A stretch of DNA of 64,000 bases, from positions 1 to 64,000 of the forward strand of contig NW_025777529.1 of the NCBI RefSeq assembly GCF_021130785.1, read 5' to 3'. Below are positions 11,489-25,028 of the stretch, piece by piece (position 1 is the first letter of the stretch; each line of letters opens with the position of its first letter). Source of the DNA: Homalodisca vitripennis. Taxonomy: Eukaryota; Arthropoda; Insecta; Hemiptera; Cicadellidae. A program made the position numbers and the translations under genes. Below the pieces are notes generated by a model that was not told the origin of the DNA, ran no database searches, and saw only the letters and a list, made by a program, of their open reading frames with translations.

Positions 11489-11880
11489 TAAGTTTATGTA
11501 TACATGTTATACAAATTTTGTGTTGGTTGACGTATACATGTTATAAAATCTTGATGTAGGTTTATGCATACATGTTACACAATTTTGATGTGCGTTGATG
11601 TATACATGTTATACCATGTTCATGTGATAACAGTTTAGTCAGTAAAACAAAGTGGAAATAAGGCCTCCGCCAGTATGGAAAGAAGGGGGTAGGATATGAC
11701 ATATTATGTATTAATTTCATTATAACGGCAAATTCATTACACATTAAAACAATAAAACAGATATGGCTATATACGGGGTGTCACGTAACTCTCTGGACAA
11801 AGGTATACCAAGTTATTGCTCAGGTCGACAAACATTTCACCATGGGTCTCCGATGCTTAGTTTCCTATCTGTCTGTCTCG

Positions 11881-11904
11881 TAGAGCACAGAATTCTGTGC
11901 TCTA
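11881..11904. repeat. Perfect 24-bp palindrome
   Basis: The bases tagagcacagaa followed by ttctgtgctcta form a perfect inverted repeat without spacer. No gene lies near it. It may be a remnant of joined transposon ends. Confidence 0.9.
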
Positions 11905-12230
11905 TGGGAAATACGTAAAATATATTTCAAGTTCTACGAGTGTAGATGTTTTCTTGGGCTTTTCAAGTAGGCCTTCATAAGAAAATCACTATTCATATGA
12001 GTAAAGAATATAGTTTAATATCAATAACACAAACGAAATGCAGTTTATGTTACTCCACTCGATTCCATAAGATTCATAAGAATATCACTATTTATGTGAG
12101 TAGTAAATAATATCGCTAAATATCGATAAAACAATCGGAATGCAGTTATGGAACTCCACTCGATTTAGAACCTGAGCACTAATGTCGCGAAATACGTCAA
12201 ATATAACATTCTACCACTGTAGATAAATAT
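11905..12230 (+). repeat. Degenerate direct duplication, ~100-bp unit
   Basis: A unit starting cataagaaaatcactatt (11977) recurs as cataagaatatcactattt (12069-12087). Both end in ctccactcgatt. A flanking motif, gaaatacgt-aaatata, with ccactgtagat or cgagtgtagat, occurs on both sides, at 11908 and 12189. Confidence 0.65.
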
Positions 12231-14089
12231 TTTATGTTAATTTATTTATCTGGAGGCAAAGCACAAGCAGAAAGGTTGGGCTGACAAGAAAGGTGTCAAA
12301 CCTCAGTTCTCAGCCCGAGGCGGTCGGTAATGGCGTGTGGAGACAAAGCACTCGCGAGAAAGGAAATATCGAACTGGAGGCCACCAGGCAACAAACAGCG
12401 CAATATTCGCTTAAACAGTGACAAAGAAACAAGTGCTTGCTCCCAATTGTTTCGCTTTTGAGGTGAAAAATGTTCAGTTGACGTCTTTGAGAAAAAAAAA
12501 ATCAAAGCCATGCTGAACGAAAACCAATGTTTCTCTAAAGTTAGATTATAAAACATGTGTCACATCTTAATGTAGCATATTTAGTTTTCGGTTGACTTAC
12601 TTTTAATATATTAAGTTTAATAAAAATATAAATCGAGACTCTTTTGTTTTAATTATAAGAGGAATGAAGGAACTATTTACAATAGTGATTGGACCATTTC
12701 GAAATCATGTTCTTGGAAAGTCTTTTCATAGGTACCTATATAAGTTTTTACATAAATCATGTAATTTTCTCATCATACAAAAATCTAAAAAAAAGATAAT
12801 CTTTTCCACATATTTTATTATTAAAAAACAAAATTTCCTTAGGTACATTTTATTATATATATTTAAAAATTTAAAAAATATATGATTAAAACATAATAAT
12901 AAATTTAAAAATAAAATAATAACATACATTTTTTAATAAAAAATCAATTTTTTGAATTGTGCGTTTTTGAGCATTTTTACAGATTTTGCCAAATTACTAC
13001 TTAAATAATTAATTCTTCGTAGAGTGATCCGAACAATTATTTCATCTATTAATTTCGTTGTCTTCTAGAATCGTGATATACTGTATAAAACGTATTGAAT
13101 AACTCAGCTACCTGTTCGGTCATAGACACTGTAAACTGTCATCTTTCAACATCCAGTTTTTCATATGCTGTGAGCTTTTATAAGGAATTGTTTCTTTAAT
13201 TACATCCCAGATATTTTATTGTTATTTGAGTCTTCAATGTGCGATTTTCAAGAAAGTTGTCTCGTAGGCTAAAGATCTTTTAGCTAAGATCTTTTGTAAC
13301 AAAATACGCATTAATTAAATCCTTACAAGGCTTTGAAAGAGGATTTTCGAACTTTATCCGGGTGATGTAGAATTTGATTGGTCCGAATTATGGGTTTTCC
13401 CGAAATACCGTTTGCTCGAACTGTTTTGTCTCACCTTACAGGATATGGAGTGTGAATTTGAGTAGACTATTGCGTGTGTGGGCTTATTGCGTATACGCTT
13501 CGATAACCAAGTCCAGAGAACTTTGTTGATCTAAAAACATTTTTCAGGAAAGCCCCTTCATGCTGATTTTTGTAATTCGTTCAACAATCTGTTTTAGCCG
13601 TTCTAAAACCTGTATATCCTGATCATTTCTGGAAATGTTAATTGTAATCATAGGTTGTGCTGAACATTCTTTAAACTGTAAATTCTTCCGATTTCAATTT
13701 TATCAAAAAATTTTCTTTCAACAGTGACCAAGAATACAAGTCAAGCTTCAACTCTAGTCCATAACACGTAATAACTTACCTATCGAGGAGATATGGTGTT
13801 GGGACTAACGGATTTCTGCTCTTAATAAAACACGCGACCTCTCTACGTTAATGCGACCTCCATATGAGGATAGAACAATATAAGTATCTTAAAACTCATG
13901 CGGAATTTGTCGTTGCTTCACTTCAAATGAGTTGCTTTTGTTGCGGTTTAAATCAGATCGAACCGCGGTCTCGACCCTCGCTGCTGCCCGGATCAAAAGC
14001 TTTAATCAAATAAAGAGTTATTCCCCTTTATCCGCTTTATTTTTTATTCAGTTTTGCTGTGGCTGGTGGCGTTGTCGTACAGTCTAACC
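12231..14089. other. No supported gene; very AT-rich core
   Basis: The part from about 12640 to 12960 is extremely AT-rich and open in several frames on both strands, giving low-complexity Phe/Ile/Lys/Leu peptides typical of chance. A minus-strand frame at 12296-12556 has no motif. No repeat ends are recognised. Confidence 0.5.
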
Positions 14090-14631
14090 TCTTAGGGCCA
14101 TATTTTTGTTTTTTCCCCTTAGGACAATAAGCTTAGAAAATTACACCTAGTCCTATAAGGACATTTGCGCTGCATCCGGAATATTTTGGATGGGTAAGAG
14201 ATTCGGAGTAGAGGCCACCTCCACCACCTCTAGTCGAAATTCACGAGGAAAAGTTAATGACACTAATCTCAATTCGCGTCCCCTCGGAAGAAGGAGAAGC
14301 CAGCTCTGAACCTGCCTCTCCAGTCAAAGCTGGCAGGGGGTGGCACACCCTTATGTCAAGGCTGGCAAGAACCTTTGACTCTTAAGGAACAAACCCCACC
14401 AACTCCAACAGTCATTTCCCGTCGTAGACTATACTTATCGAATTACGCATGCACCTCAGAATCTCGACATTTGCGATTAGTGATGTGCCGCTCCTGGATA
14501 TCCATAAGGTTGCCCAGATTAAGTGACACATCGGTTTTTGCTGCAACCACTGTGGGTTCAACTGGAAGGTATAAAACCAACCAGAAGTTAACCCTCCTGG
14601 AGCTCTTGGAGCCATACTTATAATATAGTTC

Positions 14632-14661
14632 GGATATTAAAAGAGCGGTCTTTTAATATCC
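14632..14661. repeat. Perfect 13-bp stem hairpin
   Basis: ggatattaaaaga and tcttttaatatcc are exact complements separated by gcgg. It lies between two open frames of an unclassified repeat. Confidence 0.9.
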
Positions 14662-15050
14662 AAACGTGATGCATGGTCCAGCGTAGTTTGCGGCTCTCCA
14701 AAGACATATTCAAGGGATTTTCCTACGTTAGCGTACGTCTCAACGGTGGACTGGTCGTTCTCTCTCGTTTCCAAAATCCCTGGTTTCACGCTTGGTTGGT
14801 CGCGAAGCTTGTATAATCCATCATCGTCGGTCGTTACTATGAGAGCAGTCCCAAAAAGTGGGAGCAAAAATTACCCAAAATGACCATTTAGCCATTTTGA
14901 CTTTGACATTTTAATATTTTTATTGGGCTTAAGATGCTACCTAATGATTTTCAAGAACAAAAATGTACTTAAAAGGTATCTTCAATGAAGCTGTTATATT
15001 AGGAATACTGGCCTACGGACCATTCTTCTGCTAACTGGTTAAGCTCCACC

Positions 15051-15051
<1 letters not shown>

Positions 15052-15115
<64 letters not shown>
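15052..15115. repeat. (TA)n microsatellite
   Basis: About 32 uninterrupted TA units. Confidence 0.98.
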
Positions 15116-15116
<1 letters not shown>

Positions 15117-15490
15117 CTTGTTCTGTTATATTAATGGTGGGTATTCTAATCGTGTTTTTGTCGGTGAATTATTTGCTAGGTTTCATTTAATTTCCGGTTT
15201 TGTAAATCTCGTTCTTTAGCGAGATACTAGATACTGGTTCCGGCTTTCTGATTAATATTTTCGCTGCTGGTGCACCGTGAGGATTTCTGATTAGCTTCAG
15301 AAGGCTGTCTAGGGCTTCCACAGCTGCCCCACACTCATGGTACGAATTCCTAGCCCACCACCTGACGAACTATAGTCTCCCTAGCATTAAGTTGAAAGCC
15401 AGAGACAAAGTAGTACATGTTTTGAAAAGTATCTACGTGGAGTGAGGTGGGACTAGGAATGAAGCCTAGTTGGCACAAAAAAAAAAGAAA

Positions 15491-16367
15491 GTACATATGT
15501 ATGGAACATAGGCCTATGTAAAGTTATTGGTATATGTTTAAGTTTTATGTTCTTTGTTGGTTTGTTAAAGTAAGGATTTAGGATTGTCAATCCTCTAAAG
15601 ATTCAATTAGAAGCTCTCTAGATTCCATCTGGCTCGAGCAGAATTGAATTCCTTTGTGGTTACCTGTAACACTTGTTCACGCAGGCATCCACAAGGGCTA
15701 AACGCGTAAACCACCAAATTTATTTTTATAACTCTGTCCCTCAAAAATTATATAACTTACTTATTTTTGAAGCCTAAGGCAACTCCGGGCCTAAGCGTAT
15801 TTATTATTAATTTATCTTTAGTAAGTCTTATTATATTATGTTGGTTTAAATTATTTTTGATTAGGTTCTCCATTTAAAAATAGCCAAATTGTCTTTAAAA
15901 AAGAAAAATAATGATAAAATTCCAGTTTCGTGTAATAGCTACAATTTATATTCTTGGCACTAGACGGGTTATTGGCTGCAAATTATATTGTATATTTTGT
16001 GATACGTTGTAATTAGTTAGTTCATTGGTATAAGGATACACAACGCTATTTGCCTTAACATTTTTCATTTACGAGTAATAGCCAAACGTTGTCTGTTGCC
16101 ACTTAAAATTATACAGTATATTTTTAATTTGTAATATCTTGTAATTAGTTAGTTCATCGACTTTTGAATCCACAAAACTGTTTCGGCTTTAATTTTTTAA
16201 ACAACATTTTCCTTTTAAAGCAGTGTAAGTGTTTTGTTTGCCATGTTAAAGTTGTCATGATGTTTTTAAAGAAATGGTATTATTTGCACTATATAAGCTT
16301 AAATTGGTAATCAAACACTGCTTTTCAATACCGATATGCGGATTTATTTGTAAAAAACATAAGAGGG
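15491..16367. other. No feature seen
   Basis: AT-rich DNA. A weak direct echo, gtaattagttagttcat, occurs at about 16010 and 16140, suggesting an old duplication. No gene is visible. Confidence 0.45.
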
Positions 16368-16630
16368 TTTGAATGTTGAATTCGGCTCCAGTTCACCTTC
16401 CTTTTATTGCAGCGTCTGGTATCTAATGCCGTCACAGACTTAACTCCTGGAATCTGGAGTCATGTTCGTGTGAAGAGATCCAAAAAAAGTCGGCGACGAA
16501 GAAGCTCAAAGCGAACCGTTACATAGTATCAACACCAGAGACGCCTATACACAAATAGGTGAATTGGCAGTCTCATTGTCTCATCGGGTGCACAATTGGT
16601 GCAGATGAGAATAACATATAAAAAGAGGGA
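16368..16630 (+). repeat. Fold-back repeat B, copy 2
   Basis: Matches the reverse complement of 4150-4440 through gaagagatccaaaaaaagtc, cggcgacgaagaa and gtctcattgtctca. The start, ttgaattcggctccagttc, also resembles the 23810 copy. Non-coding. Confidence 0.65.
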
Positions 16631-17239
16631 AGGAAGTTTTATTTTTTATTTGACTTGAGAACCTCTCTCTTTGGGTCCAGCCACACCTATACCACCATCT
16701 GTAGAGAGCAAGAGGATGGGGGGGTTTCAATACAGCACTCCACTCTTCAGTGATTAACTTTGAACTCGGAGGAATTCTAATTCTCAGTCAGAATAAATTA
16801 TGTTCTCTTAGAATTCCAAGTTAAGAGTTATGGTCAGTTTGTCCACTTTCTCATCAACATATCCCCAACAAAGCAAGAGGTACAAGAAAAGATAATTTAT
16901 TCAGAGTCGGTTCGATGTTTTACCACAAGTTTTTTTGTTTTTTTTTAGTTACTACCGTTGTTCAGCCTTGCGCCATTCACCAACACAAATATCACAACAA
17001 ATTTATATAGTTATTTTACCTAAGGAATACCACAGCCTGTATGTCTGCGTTGTCTGTTTTCAGACCCTTATGCTAGAACTGGACGGCCATCCTTCCAACG
17101 GCTCAATCAAGATGGTTACCCCTACAGGCAGTTCTGAAGCTAGCGGAATTTTAATTCTCACCGAGTTCAAGACTCTGTCAAAGAGTGGAGTACATTGGAT
17201 GTGTTACCTGCATATGTATAAACATCATACATTAATTTA
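16631..17239. other. No confident gene
   Basis: A plus-strand frame of 101 codons at 16935-17240 runs toward the duplicated block but has no recognised motif. Two short related patches (gaactcggaggaattctaat near 16760; agcggaattttaattctc near 17140) suggest an internal repeat of unknown type. Confidence 0.35.
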
Positions 17240-17750
17240 GAAAAACCACAAAACTCTACCCAACACCTTTCCTGCTGGTCTATACTGGACTGGTCTCAAG
17301 GAGCAGGACGGACCCATTGATGAATCCGCCGCAGTTAACGTATTGATGGCTGTTGAGGAATCGTCAATAATTTCAACCAATGTTCCAATAACATTCATAG
17401 CGAAATAAACGATATGTTAACTGTATTCTCCACCACTTCAGGGAACATTGGAACTTGCAATACTGAAACTGAAGAGAGAGTAATTTAGAAAGGCCACAAA
17501 ACACCACCCAACACCTTCCCTGCCGATCTATACTGAACGATTCTGAGTAATTTCAAGGAGCAGGACGGACGCACTGGTGAGTCCGCCGCAGTCAAAGTCT
17601 TGATGGCTGTTGAGGAAACGTCAATAATTTCAACCGACGTGCCAATCAAATTCATAGCGGAATAAACGATATGTTAACTGTATTCTCACCACTTCAGGGA
17701 ACATTGGAAGTTGGGACGCCGAGACCGAAGAGAGGGTCCTCAAGACCAAT
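17240..17750 (+). repeat. Tandem duplication, ~250-bp unit
   Basis: Two diverged direct copies meet at about 17487. Shared strings include aaggagcaggacgga, gatggctgttgagga, cgtcaataatttcaac and taaacgatatgttaactgta, followed by cttcagggaacattgga. Both copies are broken in all frames, so this looks like repeat DNA, possibly an internal fragment of a retroelement. Confidence 0.8.
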
Positions 17751-18553
17751 TAAACAACACTCTCCTGCACTTCAGCGTCGCCGGGAGGGGGAGGGGGTGG
17801 TAGCGCCCTGTTTGGTGTCTACATTGTTAGTGCAACTCTTAACCTAACTAATTAGATTGTGGCGTTCAATCGAGGATTTTTTTTAAAAGGGCAACACCCG
17901 CCACAACTTGAAAATCACTCTAACTGTACATTGGACAACACTAAATGGAGGCGGGAAACCCTCGTATCAACTTTTAACGATCTAACTTTACTTTTATTTG
18001 AACAGCAACACACTGAGGAAGTTTATAACGGTTTATGTGGAATATAGAACACCGGCATTAATATTCCCTGGAAGCATAAATATCACAAACGTTTCCTTGT
18101 AAACTGCGATCAAGAAACACAACCCAAATAATTCTACGTAAACCAAAATATTTTTGCATTCTATAAGTAATTCGTAACAGTTTGTACAATTTTATTTTTT
18201 ATTTCTGTACTGTTACCTGATAAATATAAAAATATATGTGTCTGGTTGAAGGATGTACGGTTCCCAAAAAACTTACAGACTCAAATTATGACGCAATTCA
18301 CTTATCTGGTTTTATTTAAAATTAACTGAGCTAAACGATTGATTATTTCCCTCAGAATTAATTGTTTTAAGTTCAAAAATTGTTTAAAACGAATGTATTT
18401 AAAACGCTATTTTAAACATTTAAACACAAAGGCAAACTAAAATTCTGTTTTAAGAGAATAAACTTAAATTAAAGTTACAATAAAATTACTAAATAATAAA
18501 ATAACAATAAAAAGTCCATAATTTTATTTTGAATTGGAAATTAAAATGAGTAG

Positions 18554-18650
<97 letters not shown>

Positions 18651-20325
18651 ACAGAGGTAACTGGAAGCAATTAAATACGCAGGTACGATATATACCGGAT
18701 GCAACGTAATATGTAAATGTGTGGAGAACCGGAAACGATGTGACTAACCCTTAGGATGTACGCTAAGGACAAATCAAGCTTATTTATTCCATTTTTAAAG
18801 CTCGCCTATTTCTGTAACTATATCTTTCCAACGTTTTAATGTTATGTTAAATACTATACTGTATCTATACTACTACATCGAACCTAAGCATTCGATTCCT
18901 AAGTATATATGCTAATTGGAGACTCTAAACTAATATTCAGACATTACATCCTGGCCATTGAAAGTACAAGTGAAGGCTCCTCCTCACCTTAAAACACGAT
19001 TCTCAAAATGTTGCATAGTAATGAAAAATGTTTTAACTTTAACTGACTTCTGTAATTTTCGTCACGCTACATCGCCAGAATAAAATAATGCGAGTTATAT
19101 TAACATTTCTCAAAATTCAAAACACCCGCTCAATATTTTATATGGCTTTTTTGTGAGAAAACAAATTCTGCAATTATTAAAATTCTAAAAACCACAAATA
19201 ACACAGATATATAAAACGCTTCAATTAATACAGGTCCTCCTAATCCTTAAAAGGTGGTTAAGTAAATGAACTTGCAAAGGGAAAAGGACGGTTTGTCCCC
19301 GCGCTTAGTCCTAAAAGGACCTTTGCTCCTCCCTTTCTTAAATTTGTGTCCTCAAAGTCTAAGGCTTTTGCAGAAGCCTATCACATTTGAAGGCTCCTAT
19401 TCTCTGATATCCTTGGAGCTTCCAGTACTCCCTGGATATTCAAAGATCTACGAAGAATTAACAGCGTGGAATGCAAAGAAACCTCCCAACGATACAACGA
19501 TCTCCTGAATGCCCTGAGTACAGTTACTCCTACAATTCAGTTAGTCTTGGAGATTATATCAAAGTCTATACAAAGCAAGCATAACAACTCACTCGGGCAC
19601 GAGTTTAATTCTTTCTAACAACCATACGCGATCCAAGCTTCAGCTTCTTCGTTGGACAAATATCAAAAATTCAACTTATGACCTGGAACCAAAATTACAA
19701 ATTCCAGTGAAGGATTTACATAAACAGTTCTAAAAACAACCGTGCACCTAACTGGAATTTCCAATTTCGGAGGTTCATTTGATATTTAATCGTCATTCTC
19801 TGTTTGTCTAATTTGTACGCAATGCATGTTACGTGTATACCTGGTAGCGAGTGACGTCGTGGCATCTTGGCGACGGCAGGGGCGGTACTGAGTGAGCGTC
19901 GCGACGCGCGTCCTGCCCTTTACCACCCCACCCCTCCACCACCCCACACCAGCGCGCAGCAGCACAGCACGCCAACGTTTGTTTATCGAGGAATCCTCAT
20001 ACCGCAAATAAATTAAATTCTTCAAACAAGTACGTCATTCAGTTTTGTCGTTAAATTATTTATTAATTAAAAATATTTAAAGTTGTGATTTTCTGCGCTA
20101 AAAATCTGTTTTTTTTCTCTCTTAAAATATGTTTATATTGCCCTGTTAGTATTTTTAGTATTTGAAGCGCTAAAGTATTTAAAATTCAGTCTCTTAAACA
20201 ACCGTCTACTTCTAATTACAAAATTTGTCACAGAAAAATTAATTACTTAATTTAGGACATTTATTACATTTTGATATTTATTACACCCACTGTTAATTTC
20301 GTACCAGAGTATTTTGCATGAAATT
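17751..20325. other. No supported gene; microsatellite and GC-rich patch
   Basis: Apart from the (TA)n tract at 18558-18648 and a GC/CA-rich patch near 19850-19970 (ccaccccacccctccacc), nothing is recognised. The 80-codon frame at 19266-19508 lies in a patch related to the 14.1-kb repeat. It is not supported as a gene. Confidence 0.45.
18558..18648. repeat. (TA)n microsatellite
   Basis: About 45 TA units. Confidence 0.98.
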
Positions 20326-20780
20326 CCCTACACCAGTGGTTCTCAACCTTTTCAACGCTGCGACCCCCTTTTTAGGTTGAGAATTTTGGCGACCCCCTTC
20401 TTGTAACATCGTAAAGTAAGCCTTTGTATGCAAAAAGACAGCAATAATTAGTTTTAAAAAACATAAAAAACACTATTCAAAACTATATAAAAACGTTAGT
20501 GAGCACTAATTTCTTAATAATTAATAAACGATCCGGTAATAAATGTAAAGAAAGTAATTTTAATCATTTTCAATTCTTCAATATCAAAGCAGGCAATAAC
20601 TGTGCGCAGTGTATTTACAGAACTGACGCGTGGTGTATTTAAAGCCGCGGAAACAGCCTGACATGAAGCATTCGTCCTCCGACAAGCCACTGTGCCAGTG
20701 TGCCAGTCGACTGCCTGACGTCTTGAGAAATAGTGCGTACTTTGATCTTCAAATTGAACACTCACGTTTTAGTATTAATA

Positions 20781-22614
<1,834 letters not shown>

Positions 22615-23006
22615 GTGATTCTGCTGGAATTTTAAAAAAAATGTATTTTTTGCAATGTATTTTGTGTAGTGTACCTTTTTTAGAATAAACAAATTTTGTC
22701 TCACAACAATAAGGCCTACGTTACGATACAAGCGGCGCGGCAGGCACCATCATTTTTAGCAGCGATGTTGAGTCATTTAGAGCTCCATTTGTGCCTTTTT
22801 GTTAATTATAGTTGTATTTTAAAATAGTATTGATTAATTGTAAATTTATTAAATATTATTGTATTTAACAAGCGGACTCAACTCAGTTTCTAAATAAGTA
22901 CATGGTCGCTTCATTTGATATTCGCCGCTCATATGGTATATATGGCCTGAGATTTTTAGTTTTTTTTTCATTTATCACCTATCTCGCGACCCCCCCAGAC
23001 CCGTCC

Positions 23007-23028
23007 CGCGACCCCCTTGGGGGTCGCG
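23007..23028. repeat. GC palindrome next to hAT end
   Basis: cgcgaccccc-tt-gggggtcgcg is a perfect 10-bp inverted repeat 22 bp inside the right end of hAT 1. It probably contributes to subterminal transposase binding or simply echoes the gcgaccccc motif near the left end. Confidence 0.85.
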
Positions 23029-23058
23029 ACCCACCGGTTGAGAACCCCTGCCCTACAC

Positions 23059-23809
23059 CATAATCCAATTAATTAATATTTATCTTAATGAAAAACTGTG
23101 TAAATGCCAAATTATCTAACTATATGATAAATTTAAAAGCGATTTTTTAAGACGGATGGACATGTTAAAAAGACGGACTATTATGAATACAGGATGTGAC
23201 AAAATTGGTTATCTAACCAAAAAAATAGGTAATTAACAGCCTGTACAGTTAAATTTGACGAACAATTTTTAAAATGATTACGACTAAACGCACCATGACA
23301 GTGGAATAATGTACCAAAAAACCTAGCCTTTGTGTGTGGAATTATATGTTGTAGTGTGTAGGGGTTTCACCCACCCAAGGACCTCCACACCGACCCTCCC
23401 ACCTGTTAAGGGTGCGCTATACCACTCTAGTGAAAGCTGATGTAAGGGTTTTCGGTCTTCCTCATTGTAGGTTCATTGTTTGAGTGATTACAAACATATT
23501 GATGTCATTCAACTAACTAAATATTTGTATACGCACCTACATTTTTGAAATTTCCAATACAAGTGTGAGGGGCAAACATAAAACACAAGTAAGAAACCTT
23601 GAAACAAGATTAATGTGAGTAATTAATCGGACAGTCATAGTTTAAGTGTTTATGGTGCTAGTTCCAAATAACATACTGTAGCATAAAATTGCAATGTAGG
23701 AACCAAACCAACGCGGATCTTCCATACGAAATGTAATAGCCAAAAGTCTTGTGCCTGTATTTTTTTCGTCAGCAGAACTATAGAGATAATAACATGTGAA
23801 GCATGCGAA
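23059..23809. other. No feature seen
   Basis: AT-rich DNA with a short GC-richer patch (23360-23420). No open frame or repeat end is recognised. Confidence 0.45.
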
Positions 23810-24250
23810 TGTTAAATTGTAACTCCATTCTACCTTCCACTTATTGCAGTGAAATCTTTACTTTCACAGACGTGACTCCTGGAATCTGGACTCCTCCAAT
23901 TGTGCACCATACGATACAAAGAGAATACCTCTTCATCTAGTTTACATTGGATGGCTACGGGGAAACCAGTCATACATCTTTCTGTAGTCTAGGTGTATCT
24001 TATATGGAAACGATGTAAATCGTTCGTATTGGCTTCTTTGTCGTCGACTTTTTTTGTATTTCTGCATACGTGTGGATTCCAGATTACAGGAGTCCAGTCT
24101 GCGACAGTCGAACTCCAGACGATACACTTAGCAGACGGGTAGTGGAGCCTGTATCCTTTCCCGCCATAGCAACGCTGTGTTAAGGATGGTAAAACGACCT
24201 GAGAGACCTTAAAGGTGTATCTCCTTCTGCACACCTATCATCGGAGACTT
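23810..24250 (+). repeat. Fold-back repeat B, copy 3 (diverged)
   Basis: The start, gttaaattgtaactccattc and taccttccacttattgcag, followed by gtgactcctggaatctgga, resembles 16368-16470. A reversed relative of the same text (ccagattacaggagtccag) occurs at about 24078-24098, giving an inverted arrangement. Short minus-strand frames here have no domain. Confidence 0.5.
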
Positions 24251-24399
24251 CCAAACCATTCACCAAAAGAACGTAGTCTGCACAATCTAGATTGCTAAAT
24301 CATCTTGTGATCCTTTTTCTCTTACTGCACTTTTCCTCTTAAGATGGTGCAATGGATTTCTATTTGAGATGTGTTTTTTAATTTAAAGTCATAGCTCTT

Positions 24400-24627
24400 T
24401 AAAATAATAATAATATTTATTGCGTCAACGATTACAAAACTGCATGAATGCGTCAAGTACATTCATTACAATATAAATTGTGCATTATTACAACTCAATT
24501 GTACAACAGTCCTGGATTTTCATTTTTCAATAACGGTGATTTTAATGGGCTGTATGGTTTTTTTACAATATGTAGGTCTACATAAGTTGTAGCTGTAAGG
24601 TGCACCATGTTTTTAATTAATAATAAC
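24400..24627 (-). pseudogene. Possible LINE 3' end, interrupted by the piggyBac
   Basis: On the minus strand the sequence ends in aataaatattattatta (about 24402-24425), a simple A/T-rich tail of the kind that closes many non-LTR retrotransposons. A short open stretch (to 24495) precedes it. The piggyBac at 24632 cuts it off from any upstream coding part. Identity is weak. Confidence 0.3.
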
Positions 24628-25028
24628 TTAACCCGTGAGGAGTCCCGTATATTCCACTTACGTAGTAGGTCACCTGTATAGCTGCCATCTAACATTGCGT
24701 TTTTTATTGCTATTTGCTCTCTATTGCTTTTAAATCTTAACTTGCACTTATAATGCAATTTGTACCTGTTTACCTGATAAGTTAATTTGTATTTTACAAG
24801 TGTCAGGCAATTTAAAAAAATTAATAACAAAAATAATTACTAACTATTGGATTTTTTTAATTTTTATTAATTTATCCCCATTTACTTACACATGCAGAAG
24901 GTTGAAATAATTTTTTTTCAGTTACTAAGGAAATGTTTTTTATTACTTAAGACATTCAAAATTAAATTGATAATGTAAAAATAATGCATGTGAAGTGGAA
25001 ACTAATACAAGAAACAAAAAACTTAGAT

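Larger units (their letters stand above)
10138..11632 (+). repeat. ~34-bp tandem repeat split by a mariner
   Basis: One unit (gttgatgtatacatgttat, then acaattttgatg) lies just left of the mariner at 10141-10174. Four more lie to its right, about 11491-11630, each containing tatacatgttata or tgcatacatgttaca. The array was contiguous before the mariner entered at a TA. Confidence 0.8.
14090..15490 (+). repeat. Unclassified retro-like repeat with A-rich end
   Basis: This moderately GC-rich block differs from its flanks and ends in a run of ten A (15478-15487) after agcctagttggcac, which may be a retrotransposed 3' tail. A short related patch (cttagtcctaaaaggacctt) occurs near 19300. Open frames of 67-82 codons on both strands (14375-14867) show no known domain. 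A (TA)n tract and a perfect hairpin lie inside. The class is undetermined. Confidence 0.4.

Noticed and set aside
12640..12960. Membrane-like peptides on both strands
   Set aside because: Extreme AT content alone gives Phe/Ile/Leu/Lys-rich frames; no start context or domain.
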